Positions 1 through 7,888 of a DNA stretch of 64,000 bases are shown here, piece after piece. Numbering within the stretch: the first letter of the stretch is position 1; each line of letters opens with the position of its first letter. A model generated the notes under the pieces. It was not told where the DNA came from. It saw only the letters and a list, made by a program, of their open reading frames with translations, and ran no database searches. The position numbers were made by a program, and so were the translations under genes. The DNA is from Phaeobacter sp. QD34_24. Its GTDB lineage: Bacteria; Pseudomonadota; Alphaproteobacteria; Rhodobacterales; Rhodobacteraceae. Location: the NCBI RefSeq assembly GCF_028890115.1, contig NZ_JARCJD010000010.1:89333-153332 (forward strand). Reading direction: 5' to 3'.

Positions 1-316
1 TTGAACTGATGCTCCAGCACGTCGACCTCGTGATCCAGGGTCATATGCAGGCGCGCCTTCAGATCCTCGGCATCGATCTGGTCCTTCACCCGGTAGGCGC
101 GGCCATAGAAACTGCGCTCGCGCCAGCCGGTGAGGTTCAGCACGGTTTCCCGCAGGGTTTTCGAGGGCACCGTGCCGGTATGCACCGAAACGCCGCCCAG
201 CCGGTCCTTGCGGTCGATCACCAGCACGCGGCGCTTGAGCTTTCCGGCCTGGATGGCGGCGGTGCGCCCCGAGGGGCCGGATCCGATGATAACGAGGTCG
301 TAATCGTACTGGCTCA
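1..316 (-). CDS. sthA: Si-specific NAD(P)+ transhydrogenase, N-terminal part (runs off the window)
   Basis: Partial gene: start codon at 316, reading leftwards off the window, 105 codons visible. The protein opens with an FAD-binding Rossmann motif (GSGPSG, residues 12-17), then GGVSVHTGTVPSKTLRE (41-57) and a stretch ending EVDVLEHQF. This pattern is that of soluble transhydrogenases, cytoplasmic FAD enzymes that pass hydride between NADPH and NAD+. The family belongs to the dihydrolipoamide dehydrogenase fold, whose redox-active Cys pair would sit in the 41-48 segment. Here the first position is Ser44 and no Cys is present, which argues against a true disulfide reductase. It lies 22 bp downstream of the S-formylglutathione hydrolase gene on the same strand and may be cotranscribed. 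Only the N-terminus is seen, so the assignment rests on this domain. Confidence 0.85.
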
Positions 317-338
317 TGGTGGTTTGGTCCTTTCGGGA

Positions 339-1172
339 TCAGTCGCGGTAGAGCGCCTCGGCGTGGAAGGAGACGTGATCTTCCATGAAGGTGGAGATGA
401 AGAAATAGCTGTGATCATAGCCCGGCTGCAGGCGCAGGGTGGCCTGCTGGCGGCGCTCGTTCACGGCCTGTGCCAGCGCTTCGGGGCGCAGAAGGTCGAT
501 GAACTGGTCCGCAGTGCCGGTGTCCACCAGAACGGGGCCGTCAAAGCCTTTTTCGCGCATCATCAGCGTGGCGTCATGCTTGGCCCAGGTCGTTTCATCG
601 CTGCCCAGATAGGCGGTCAGCTGCTTGCGGCCCCAGTCGCTGGCGGTCGGGTTGCAGATCGGCGCGAAGGCAGAGACCGAACGGAAGCGCCCCGGCAGGT
701 TCATCGCCAGCGTCAGCGCGCCATGTCCGCCCATGGAGTGACCGCAGATCGCCTGCCGCTCCAGGTCCACGGCAAAGTTTTCGCCCAGAAAGGCGGGGAG
801 TTCCTCGGCGATATAGCCCCACATCTGGTAGTGCGGCGCCCAAGGCGCTTCGGTGGCATTCACGTAAAACCCGGCACCCTTGCCAAGGTCGTAGTTGTCG
901 TCGTCGGCCACATCATCGCCGCGCGGCGAGGTGTCGGGAAAGACGATCGCGATACCCTGTTCGGCGCACCAGGCCTGCGCACCCGCCTTGGTCATGGCGT
1001 TTTCATGGGTGCAGGTGAGGCCCGACAGGAACCACAAGAGCGGCACCGGGCCGTCCTTGGCCTCTTCCGGCAGGAACAGGCCAAAGGTCATCTCGCAATT
1101 TGTTGCGCTGCTCTTATGCCGGTAGACGCCCTGTACGCCGCCAAAGCATGTGTTCTCGGAAACGGTTTCCAT
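339..1172 (-). CDS. fghA: S-formylglutathione hydrolase
   Basis: A 277-residue alpha/beta hydrolase of normal family length. It hydrolyses S-formylglutathione to formate and glutathione, the last step of glutathione-dependent formaldehyde detoxification in the cytoplasm. The nucleophile elbow is GHSMGG with Ser146. Asp222 (GTADQF) and His254 (GYDHSYFF) complete the expected triad. The conserved LSGLTCTHEN segment (49-58) near the oxyanion hole is present. The start at 1172 gives the typical N-terminus seen in the family. The usual partner, glutathione-dependent formaldehyde dehydrogenase, is not in the window. The gene is followed closely by sthA on the same strand. Confidence 0.96.
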   Translation of the reverse strand: METVSENTCFGGVQGVYRHKSSATNCEMTFGLFLPEEAKDGPVPLLWFLSGLTCTHENAMTKAGAQAWCAEQGIAIVFPDTSPRGDDVADDDNYDLGKGAGFYVNATEAPWAPHYQMWGYIAEELPAFLGENFAVDLERQAICGHSMGGHGALTLAMNLPGRFRSVSAFAPICNPTASDWGRKQLTAYLGSDETTWAKHDATLMMREKGFDGPVLVDTGTADQFIDLLRPEALAQAVNERRQQATLRLQPGYDHSYFFISTFMEDHVSFHAEALYRD

Positions 1173-1399
1173 GGTGAGGCTCCCTTTTTTGTGGTTGGCC
1201 TATCAGCTACCCGTCGGCGCAAGGCGGGTCCAGTGTTGCGGCGCCCTGTCGCAGCCTTTTTGCGCCAGAAGGCTTGAGAAATGGCAAATAGGGGCGGGAT
1301 CGGGCTGGTCCCCGGCGCCGCGTTGTGGCGTGTCGGGGGTAGACTTGGCCTGCGAAACGGGGGACAGATTGCGCCACGACATGCAGCGAAGGACAGCCG

Positions 1400-1741
1400 A
1401 TGACCACGTTCCAAAGACTGACACCCGAAGCCGCCGAACCAGAGATCGAGCGCCCCGATCCGGCAAAGGTCATTTCCGGTGACCCCGTCTTCACCACCTG
1501 GAATGCGGAAGAGGTGGACGGGCTCTACTGCGGGATCTGGCAGTCGACGCCCGGCAAGTGGCGGATTTCCTACGATGAATGGGAATACTGCCGGATCCTT
1601 GAAGGGCGTTCGGTGATCACTGCGGAGGATGGCACCGAATATCCGCTGGCGGCAGGCGACAGCTTCATCCTGCGCCCGGGCTTTTCCGGCACCTGGGAGG
1701 TGATCGAGACCACCCGCAAGGATTACGTGATCCGGCTCTAG
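1400..1741 (+). CDS. Small cupin (DUF861/cupin_3-type) protein
   Basis: A 113-residue single-domain protein. The central and C-terminal part reads YDEWEYCRILEGRSVITAEDGTEYPLAAGDSFILRPGFSGTWEVIETTRKDYVI, a double-stranded beta-helix (cupin) core of the cupin_3 type that resembles (S)-ureidoglycine aminohydrolase-like small cupins. The family often binds a metal or small ligand, but no enzyme activity can be assigned from this sequence. It is divergent from fghA with about 230 bp between the start codons, so it has its own promoter. A functional link to formaldehyde metabolism is not supported by anything visible. Confidence 0.85.
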   Translation: MTTFQRLTPEAAEPEIERPDPAKVISGDPVFTTWNAEEVDGLYCGIWQSTPGKWRISYDEWEYCRILEGRSVITAEDGTEYPLAAGDSFILRPGFSGTWEVIETTRKDYVIRL

Positions 1742-1765
1742 GTTCAGGCCTCATTCATCCTGTGC

Positions 1766-2689
1766 CTAGGAAACCCAGGCGATCGCCAGCGGCACCGTCA
1801 GGATCGACACCGCGGTCGAGATCAGGATCGCGGCCGAGACGCGCTGCGGGGCGATGCCGTAATGCTGCGCCAGCATATAGACGTTGCCTGCCACCGGCAG
1901 CGAAGCCGCCGCAATCGCGACCGAGGCCGGGAAACTGGCAACCGGCACCAGCCACAGGACCCCGATGGCGACAAACAGCGGGTGCAGCACCAGCTTGGCA
2001 AAGCTGAGCCAGGCGGCCACTTCGATGCGCTCGGCGGATTTGGAGGCGAGCGAGGCGCCGATGGCGAACAGCGCGCCGGGCGTGGCCGCCCCGCCCAGGA
2101 TCGACAGGAAGTCATTGACCGGCGCCGGGATCGGCTGCGTCGAGGCCGACCAGGCAAGCCCCGCCACGATGGCCACGATCATCGGGTTACGCAGCAGGCC
2201 GAGCGTAACCATTTTCAGGGTCTGCAGCCCCAATCCCGAACCACGCCCGGCGTTGATCAGGATGACGATGAGCGAGGAAAAGACCACGAGGTCCACGCTC
2301 AGCACCACCATCATCGGCCCGATCGAGGCTTCACCGAACAGGATCGCCATCATCGGCAGGCCGAGAAAGCCCACGTTGCCGATGGCCGCGCATTGCGCCT
2401 CGACCGCAGCTGTGGGCACATCCAGCCCCCTCAGCGCCGCGACCGCCGTGGCGACAAGGTAAACCGCCACGGTTCCGGCCAGGTAGCCGAGGATCAGGTT
2501 CGGATCAAAGACCTCCGCGAAGGAGAGGTTGGCCGCAAAACGGAAGATCATCGCCGAAAGCGGGAAGAAGAACACGAATTTCGTGAGATAGGCTGTCGCC
2601 TCATCGGTAAAGAACCGCGTGCGACCGGCCCAGTATCCTAGGCCGATGATTGCAAAGAAGGGCAGGGTTCTGAAGAAAATGTCAGCCAT
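1766..2689 (-). CDS. AEC-family (auxin efflux carrier-like) transporter
   Basis: A 307-residue integral membrane protein with about ten hydrophobic segments and the internal pseudo-repeat typical of AEC/MadM-type permeases. It opens with TLPFFAIIGLGYWAGRTRFF, has a polar GNVGFLGLPMM segment (about 125-136) in the middle and ends with PVAGNVYMLAQHYG, both hallmarks of the family. Members move organic anions or auxin-like acids across the inner membrane; the substrate cannot be read from sequence. It is convergent with the cupin gene (stop codons 25 bp apart). Copy A of a dispersed repeat (2759-2826) lies about 70 bp upstream of its start codon. Confidence 0.9.
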   Translation of the reverse strand: MADIFFRTLPFFAIIGLGYWAGRTRFFTDEATAYLTKFVFFFPLSAMIFRFAANLSFAEVFDPNLILGYLAGTVAVYLVATAVAALRGLDVPTAAVEAQCAAIGNVGFLGLPMMAILFGEASIGPMMVVLSVDLVVFSSLIVILINAGRGSGLGLQTLKMVTLGLLRNPMIVAIVAGLAWSASTQPIPAPVNDFLSILGGAATPGALFAIGASLASKSAERIEVAAWLSFAKLVLHPLFVAIGVLWLVPVASFPASVAIAAASLPVAGNVYMLAQHYGIAPQRVSAAILISTAVSILTVPLAIAWVS

Positions 2690-2758
2690 CGCAGGATTGG
2701 TAACCTGATTTGACCAAAACGAAAAGCCTGATTGCGCGGGGTTCTAGAAAGCGATGTC

Positions 2759-2826
2759 CTCCCGCCCGTCGCCGCTGCATGATACATGCAGGGCTCCCGT
2801 TGGGCCGGGCCGCGCTGGCGCGCGGC
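2759..2826 (-). repeat. Dispersed two-hairpin repeat, copy A
   Basis: Read on the minus strand: a 7-bp hairpin GCCGCGC/GCGCGGC with loop GCCA (2826-2809), the linker GGCCCAACGGGAG, a second hairpin TGCATG/CATGCA with loop TAT (2790-2776), and the tail GACGGGCGGGAG ending at 2759. The same layout recurs at 3532-3602, 16398-16466 and 16614-16690 with different but still complementary stems. It lies between the AEC transporter gene and a hypothetical gene. I cannot name the family. Confidence 0.8.
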
Positions 2827-2947
2827 GGGCGCATGGCGCAGCCTTTCAGCTTTCCCTGCAGGCTGTGCCGAGTGGTTTCCAGCAGAATACAGGTTCTGGT
2901 TCTTGGAGGGGCCTCAGCAGAGAGGCCCAACGCCAAGCGCTATGCCG

Positions 2948-3424
2948 CTAAAGATCGCCCAGCATCTGAGACGCCTGAGTTTTAAGATGCTCAACCCGTT
3001 TCTGTGCCTGATCCGCATAGCCGCCCAGTTTCAGGATCTCTTCCCGAAGAACGGTCAAACGCTCACCACTTGCGGTGGGGAGTTCTTCTAGAAGGTCGAA
3101 AAGCAGGTTGCTGGCGAGCCGCGCTTCCTTCCTGCGGTTTTCCATTTCGCTTTCGGTGCCGACCAGCTGAATGACGGCTCGGAAGGCTTCGTAGTCGCTG
3201 CCCTCCAGAGGGATTTGCTCGGCGTCCGACATTGCGAACAGGGAATGCAGCGCGTCTTTGCGGCTGAGATGCTGCACGCTGTCATAAAGCGCCCGTGCCT
3301 TGGAGGAAGGGGCTGTCGCCACATCTCGATCCGAGGGGAGCCTGCTTGTTTGCGGGATCTCTGGTGCCGCGAGGTTTCGGGCCGCAGCGGCGGATTGCCC
3401 GACATTCTGTTGGGGGGAAATCAT
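2948..3424 (-). CDS. Hypothetical protein, helical, no recognised family
   Basis: A 158-residue protein I do not recognise. The first 35 residues are Ala/Pro/Ser-rich and probably disordered. The rest is predicted helical by eye, with charged-hydrophobic patterning and a Leu-rich stretch (LASNLLFDLLEELPTASGERLTVLREEILKLGGYADQAQKRVEHLK) that could form a coiled coil. There is no signal peptide or membrane segment, so it is likely cytoplasmic. Codon use looks like that of neighbouring genes and the reading frame is long for the region. It is bracketed by repeat copies A and B, which face each other with their first hairpins towards the gene. No function is proposed. Confidence 0.65.
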   Translation of the reverse strand: MISPQQNVGQSAAAARNLAAPEIPQTSRLPSDRDVATAPSSKARALYDSVQHLSRKDALHSLFAMSDAEQIPLEGSDYEAFRAVIQLVGTESEMENRRKEARLASNLLFDLLEELPTASGERLTVLREEILKLGGYADQAQKRVEHLKTQASQMLGDL

Positions 3425-3531
3425 CTTGGCCTGGTCCTTTCTGGTTACAGGCGCAGTGTCGCACTGAGAGGTGTGTATTGCGTAAATACCCTCGCCTCGG
3501 CTGTCCTATCGCGCGCTAACGCTTTGTCCCC

Positions 3532-3602
3532 GCCGCGCGTCAGCGCGGCGCCAGGCCCAACGGGAGGGGGTGGTTCCTTGAACCGCCGCCGACGGGCGGG
3601 AG
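3532..3602 (+). repeat. Dispersed two-hairpin repeat, copy B
   Basis: Plus strand: hairpin GCCGCGC/GCGCGGC with loop GTCA (3532-3549), linker AGGCCCAACGGGAG, hairpin GGTTC/GAACC with loop CTT (3572-3584), tail GACGGGCGGGAG ending at 3602. It is nearly identical to copy A in the first stem and linker but has a different, still self-complementary second stem. The tail is followed by GCGCTCCTA, which also occurs just after copy D. It lies just beyond the stop codon of mbfA, antisense to that transcript's 3' end. Confidence 0.85.
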
Positions 3603-3639
3603 CGCTCCTAGTCACGGAACCCCGTCAAAGACGCAGAGA

Positions 3640-4614
3640 TCAACCGCTGCCGATCAGGGCGCCGGCCCCCAGCACCAGCGCGCCGCCTAGGACCACCTGC
3701 AGCGTGGCGCGCCAGAAGGGCGTCTCCATGTATTTGTTCTGGATCCAGGCAATCGCCCAGAGCTCCACAAAGACGATGAGGAAGGCCAGCGTCGTCGCCG
3801 TCCAGAACTCAGGGATCAGATAGGGCAGCGCATGGCCCAGCCCGCCCAGCGTGGTCATCACCCCCGAGGCCACGCCCCGTTTCATCGGCGAGCCGCGCCC
3901 GGACAGTTCCCCGTCGTCCGAGGCGGCCTCGGTGAAGCCCATCGAGATCCCGGCGCCGACAGAGGCGGCGACGCCCACCAGGAAGGTGGTCCAGGTGTCC
4001 TGGGTGGCAAAGGCGGTGGCAAAGATCGGCGCCAGGGTCGACACGGACCCGTCCATCAGCCCCGCCAGCCCCGGCTGCACCCAGGTCAGCACGAACTGGC
4101 GATGGGCGGTGCGGTCTTCCTCGGATCGGGCATCGCCGGTCAGATGCGCCTCTTCCAGCTCGGCGGCGGTGTCGCGGTGGCCGGCCTCTGCGGCGGCGAG
4201 ATCGCCCAGCAGCTTGCGGGTCTCGGCGTCCTTGGTGCGGGCGGCGGCGGCCAGGTAGAACCGTTCGGCATCCGCCTCCATCGCCTTGGCCTCTTCGCGG
4301 ATACGCTCCAGGCTCAGGTTTTCCATCAGCCAGATCGGGCGGCGCGCATAATAGCCCGCCACATGTTCGCGCCGGATCAGCGGAATGGCGGGGCCAAAGC
4401 GTTTTTCATGCAGGGCGATCAGCCGGGCGCGATGGGTGTCTTCCTCGGCGGCCATACCGTCGAACATCGCGGCTGTCGCCGGGAAATCATCCTGCAGCCG
4501 CGCCGCATAGCCGCGATAGATGCGCGCATCGTCCTCTTCCGAGGAAATCGCCAGGGCCAGGATTTCCTGGCCTGTGAGATCGGAAAACCGTTTCCGCTGA
4601 GTGAGAAAGCGCAT
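3640..4614 (-). CDS. mbfA: Membrane-bound ferritin, iron exporter (ferritin-like + VIT1/CCC1 domains)
   Basis: A 324-residue two-domain protein. Residues about 8-160 form a ferritin/rubrerythrin-like four-helix domain with paired acidic motifs (SSEEDDARIY; AAEEDTHRAR; EAGHRDTAAELEE) able to hold a di-iron site. Residues about 175-324 are a VIT1/CCC1-type membrane domain starting QPGLAGLMDGSVSTLAPIFATAF and containing GAGISMGFTEAASDDGE. This fusion is characteristic of MbfA of Bradyrhizobium and Agrobacterium, an inner-membrane iron exporter that guards against iron and peroxide stress. A perfect 17-bp palindrome matching the Irr ICE box lies 16 bp upstream of the start codon, so repression by Irr under low iron is the expected regulation. 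Confidence 0.94.
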   Translation of the reverse strand: MRFLTQRKRFSDLTGQEILALAISSEEDDARIYRGYAARLQDDFPATAAMFDGMAAEEDTHRARLIALHEKRFGPAIPLIRREHVAGYYARRPIWLMENLSLERIREEAKAMEADAERFYLAAAARTKDAETRKLLGDLAAAEAGHRDTAAELEEAHLTGDARSEEDRTAHRQFVLTWVQPGLAGLMDGSVSTLAPIFATAFATQDTWTTFLVGVAASVGAGISMGFTEAASDDGELSGRGSPMKRGVASGVMTTLGGLGHALPYLIPEFWTATTLAFLIVFVELWAIAWIQNKYMETPFWRATLQVVLGGALVLGAGALIGSG

Positions 4615-4629
4615 GTGGATTCCTACATA

Positions 4630-4646
4630 TTTAGAATGGTTCTAAA
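4630..4646 (-). promoter_or_regulatory. Irr-binding ICE box upstream of mbfA
   Basis: TTTAGAATGGTTCTAAA is a perfect inverted repeat with 7-bp arms and a 3-bp spacer. It matches the iron-control element consensus TTTAGAA-N3-TTCTAAA bound by Irr in Rhizobiales and Rhodobacterales. It sits just upstream of the mbfA start (4614), a position suited to repression. Confidence 0.88.
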
Positions 4647-4780
4647 CTATACTCTTCGGGCAAAAGTGCAAGGCCATTGTCCATGGCAGCGACGGCAAGG
4701 GCCATAGCAGTTGTTGAATGCAGCGGCGGTAGGCTAGGGTGGCACGGTCATCCAGATAGCCAGCGCCATGAGGACGGATC

Positions 4781-5398
4781 ATGAACCAGCAAGCCACTAT
4801 CCTCAGGACCGGACGGAAGTTCGATCAGGTTCTGACGGGCGCACGCGAGGTGTTCATGGCGGATGGCTTCGAAGGCGCGAGCGTCGATGATATCGCCCGT
4901 GCGGCCGAGGTCTCCAAGGCGACGCTTTACAGCTATTTTCCGGACAAGCGGCTGTTGTTCCTGGAGGTGATCCGGAACGAATGCGCGCGACAAGCGGATG
5001 CGCCGATGGATCTGTCCGGGGCCTGCTGCACGCCGCGTGATGTGTTGACGGCAGCCGGTGGTCATATCCTGTCGGTCAGCCTGTCGGAATTTGGCCGCCG
5101 CATGTTCCGCATCTGCGTGGCAGAGGCGGACCGTTTCCCGGATCTCGGCCGCCAGTTCTATGAAAGTGGGCCCATGGTGGTGCGCGCTCGGCTGCGTGAG
5201 TATCTGCGGGACGCGGTCGGGCGGGGAGAGCTGCAAATCGAGGATTTCGATCTCGCGGCGGACCAGTTTGCTGAACTCTGCCGAGCGGATCTGGTGCCGC
5301 GCCTGGTGTTCAATATCGACACTGATTTTTCCCAGGAAGAGCGCGCGCGGGTGATCGCGGGGGCCGTGGAGATGTTCCTGGCCCGCTACGGTGTCTGA
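4781..5398 (+). CDS. TetR/AcrR-family transcriptional regulator
   Basis: A 205-residue protein with the N-terminal TetR helix-turn-helix: AREVFMADGFEGASVDDIARAAEVSKATLYSYFPDKRLLFLEVI (about residues 22-65). The C-terminal ligand-binding domain (about 70-205) resembles the AefR-like TetR_C group. It probably represses a nearby or distant gene in response to a small molecule. It is divergent from mbfA, but the ICE box between them is much closer to mbfA. No obvious target is adjacent; the next gene downstream is convergent. Confidence 0.92.
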   Translation: MNQQATILRTGRKFDQVLTGAREVFMADGFEGASVDDIARAAEVSKATLYSYFPDKRLLFLEVIRNECARQADAPMDLSGACCTPRDVLTAAGGHILSVSLSEFGRRMFRICVAEADRFPDLGRQFYESGPMVVRARLREYLRDAVGRGELQIEDFDLAADQFAELCRADLVPRLVFNIDTDFSQEERARVIAGAVEMFLARYGV

Positions 5399-5449
5399 TC
5401 CGGCGCGGCGGCAACGCGGGGCGCGAAGACGGGGTGCCCCAGCCTGCGC

Positions 5450-5935
5450 TCAATGGGTGATGAAGTCGTTGGGCGTGTCGCGATAGGTCTCGTGACAGCT
5501 GAGACAGGCCTGCATCATGTTGGGCACCGTGCGCAACAGGCCGTTCATCGTATGAGCGCTCAGCCCCTTGGCGGCATCTTTGGCCCGGGCGGCGCGGGTT
5601 TCGAAATCCCGCCACTGTTGCCAGATCAGTGGCCGCGCGTGTGAATTGGGGTCCATGCGCGGTTTCTTGAACCGCTTGCGGATGTCTCCGGTGCTTTTGA
5701 TCAGGGTGCGCCGGGCCGCCTTGGCCTTGGACGCGTCAAACACGATGCGCCCGGCCATCATGTCGGCCAGGGTTGTGAGGGCCGCCTTTTGGGTCGCCAT
5801 CAGTTCCACCCGCCGTTTGACATGCTTGTCTGCGATCGGAGCGGCGGCATCCAGCTGTGCGCCCACAAGGGCCAGGATCAGCACCAGAAGCGCGGGCAGA
5901 AGGCGCAGATGGCGCAAGGAGATCAGGGATGTCAT
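5450..5935 (-). CDS. Cytochrome c' / c-556 family protein
   Basis: A 161-residue secreted haem protein from the start at 5935. The frame is open further upstream, but the Met at 5935 begins a clean signal peptide: MTSLISLRHLRLLPALLVLILALVGAQ followed by a small-residue cleavage region (LDAAA). The mature part is a helical domain with CLSCH near the C-terminus (CxxCH haem attachment) and TYRD after it, as in cytochromes c' and c-556. These periplasmic proteins bind one haem c and are linked to gas binding (NO) or minor electron transfer. It is divergent from imuB; the LexA box lies between the two starts. Confidence 0.88.
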   Translation of the reverse strand: MTSLISLRHLRLLPALLVLILALVGAQLDAAAPIADKHVKRRVELMATQKAALTTLADMMAGRIVFDASKAKAARRTLIKSTGDIRKRFKKPRMDPNSHARPLIWQQWRDFETRAARAKDAAKGLSAHTMNGLLRTVPNMMQACLSCHETYRDTPNDFITH

Positions 5936-6034
5936 GCGTGTGCTCCCGTCATGGACAGAGGTATGGCCAGAGATATGGACCGAGCCAGTGGCAGGGTCTG
6001 TGCGGGCAATAGGATTGACCGAATCGAAGAGTTG

Positions 6035-6049
6035 GAACAAATATAGAAC
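6035..6049 (+). promoter_or_regulatory. LexA (SOS) box upstream of imuB
   Basis: GAAC-AAATATA-GAAC is a perfect direct repeat with a 7-bp spacer. This is the alphaproteobacterial LexA site GTTC-N7-GTTC read on the other strand. It lies 60 bp before the imuB start, where DNA-damage control of a mutagenesis gene is expected. Confidence 0.9.
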
Positions 6050-6108
6050 ATCGGTAGTGCTGGCTGCTGGTTTCCAAAAATTTTCAGGCCTTCGAATCGG
6101 ATCGCGCC

Positions 6109-7800
6109 ATGTCCCATCGCCGCATATTGTCGCTATGGTTTCCACGTCTGGGCGCGGAGCGGGTGATACGCGCGGGGCAGGGCAGCCTGTCCGAACCTCT
6201 GGCCATTGTGGAGGAAGTTTCCAACACGCAGGTTATTTCTGCGTTAAATACGGCGGCCGAGGATGCGGGACTTTTTGTCGGCCAGCCGCTGCGCGATGCG
6301 CATGTCCTTTGTGCCAATCTGGTGACCCGTGGTCGTAGCCCCCCGGCCGAGACCGCCTTTCTGGCGGCACTTGGGCGCTGGGCCGGGCAGTTCAGCCCTT
6401 GGGTCGCGCCCGAGCCGCCGGACAGCGTTACTCTGGACATGACCGGTTCGGCGCATCTGTTTGGCGGAGAAGAGGCGCTTTTGCAGCGGATCGAGGAGGA
6501 GTGCGCGCGGATGGGGCTCACCGTGCGGATGGGGCTGGCCGATACATTGGGCGCGGCCTGGGCGCTGGCGCGTTACGCGGGGGAGCAGGCGCAGCTGCCG
6601 CCCGTGCGCTCCGGCGATGCCATCGATCAGGAGGCCCGCGCCACCCGCGCCCGCGCGGCCCGAGTTCAGCAGAAGGGCCGCGCGGGGCGCAGGCACTGGA
6701 CCCGGGGCGGCGCGGCGCCGCAGCCCATGAGCCCAGAGCGGGTTGCGGCGCGGATCGCAGCCGTGGGGCAGACCCGTGCGCTCTTGGCGCCTCTGCCGGT
6801 GGCCGCGCTGCGGCTGGAGCCAGGAACCGTGGCGCAACTGGGCCGTCTTGGCCTGCGGCAGATCGGGGATCTCCTGGAGCAGCCCCGCGCCAGCCTGGCG
6901 CGACGGTTCGGGCGCGGGCTGATACTGCGTCTGGATCAGGCCATGGGAAGCACGCCCGAGCCGGTCTCTCCCGCCGGGGAGGACGACCGTTTCGCAGTGC
7001 GCCTGACCCTGCCGGAGCCGATCGGATTGCTGGAGGATCTCATGGCTGGGATCGACCGGATGCTGCCCCGGCTTTGCGCCCGGCTGGAAGAGCGCGGCAA
7101 GGGCGCGCGGCTTTTGCGGCTGGAGACGCACCGGGTGGATCAGGCGGCGCAGAGCGTCAGTGTGGGTCTGGCCCGGGCCAGTCGCGACCCGGACCGCATG
7201 CGCCCGCTACTGGAAATGAAGCTGGAAGGGATCGATGCCGGTTTCGGGATCGAGATGCTGCGCCTTGAGGTGCTTCGGGCGGAACCGATCCATGCCCGCA
7301 CCCAGGCCGGGCATCTGGAGGCCAGCACTGCGGCCCGCGCCCGGCAGGCGGGGGGGCAGAATGTGGTCCTGGAGGATCTGATCGGGCGGATCGGTGCCCG
7401 CATCGGCCTAGAGGCAATCACCCGGCGCCACCCGGTCGACACCCATATCCCGGAAAAGACGGCCAAGGTGCTGGCGGCGGCCTGGTCGGATGCGGCGCGG
7501 GATTGGCCGCCCGCGCCGCATCCGCGCCCCTTGCTGATGTGGCGGCCCGAACTGGTGACGGCGCCGGATGTCCCCAGCGTGCCGGAACGGTTCCGCTGGC
7601 GGGGCCGCGACTGGCAGCTGGCCGAGGCCGAAGGCCCCGAACGCATTGCCCCGGAATGGTGGCTGGAGGATCCCAATTGGCGCAGCGGGGTGCGTGATTA
7701 CTGGGTGGTGGTCACCGACTGCGGCGCGCGGCTGTGGCTGTTCTTTGCCCATGGCGCGGCGCTGTCGCGGGGCTGGTTCTGCCATGGCAGCTTTGCGTGA
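6109..7800 (+). CDS. imuB: ImuB, catalytically inactive Y-family polymerase-like mutagenesis protein
   Basis: A 563-residue protein that begins MSHRRILSLWFPRLGAERVIR, typical of ImuB. It has the Y-family polymerase palm/fingers region (residues about 5-250), a little-finger-like region, and a C-terminal segment (about 420-563) rich in Trp/Arg (FRWRGRDWQLAEAEGPERIAPEWW, then VRDYWVVVTDCGARLWLFF). The catalytic acids of true polymerases are missing: the first motif reads LSLWFPR and the usual SxDE motif reads VTLDMTG. ImuB is known to act as a beta-clamp-binding bridge between ImuA and the DnaE2 polymerase. Neither imuA nor dnaE2 is adjacent here: upstream is cytochrome c' and downstream an ArsR gene. 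The LexA box at 6035-6049 indicates SOS control. Confidence 0.92.
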   Translation: MSHRRILSLWFPRLGAERVIRAGQGSLSEPLAIVEEVSNTQVISALNTAAEDAGLFVGQPLRDAHVLCANLVTRGRSPPAETAFLAALGRWAGQFSPWVAPEPPDSVTLDMTGSAHLFGGEEALLQRIEEECARMGLTVRMGLADTLGAAWALARYAGEQAQLPPVRSGDAIDQEARATRARAARVQQKGRAGRRHWTRGGAAPQPMSPERVAARIAAVGQTRALLAPLPVAALRLEPGTVAQLGRLGLRQIGDLLEQPRASLARRFGRGLILRLDQAMGSTPEPVSPAGEDDRFAVRLTLPEPIGLLEDLMAGIDRMLPRLCARLEERGKGARLLRLETHRVDQAAQSVSVGLARASRDPDRMRPLLEMKLEGIDAGFGIEMLRLEVLRAEPIHARTQAGHLEASTAARARQAGGQNVVLEDLIGRIGARIGLEAITRRHPVDTHIPEKTAKVLAAAWSDAARDWPPAPHPRPLLMWRPELVTAPDVPSVPERFRWRGRDWQLAEAEGPERIAPEWWLEDPNWRSGVRDYWVVVTDCGARLWLFFAHGAALSRGWFCHGSFA

Positions 7801-7888
7801 CGCCCATGCCGGAGGCAGAAGAAACCCTTCGGCCTATGGCGAAGTCTTTACACTATGGGGCGCAGCCCACAGGGCCTAGGATTGACAT

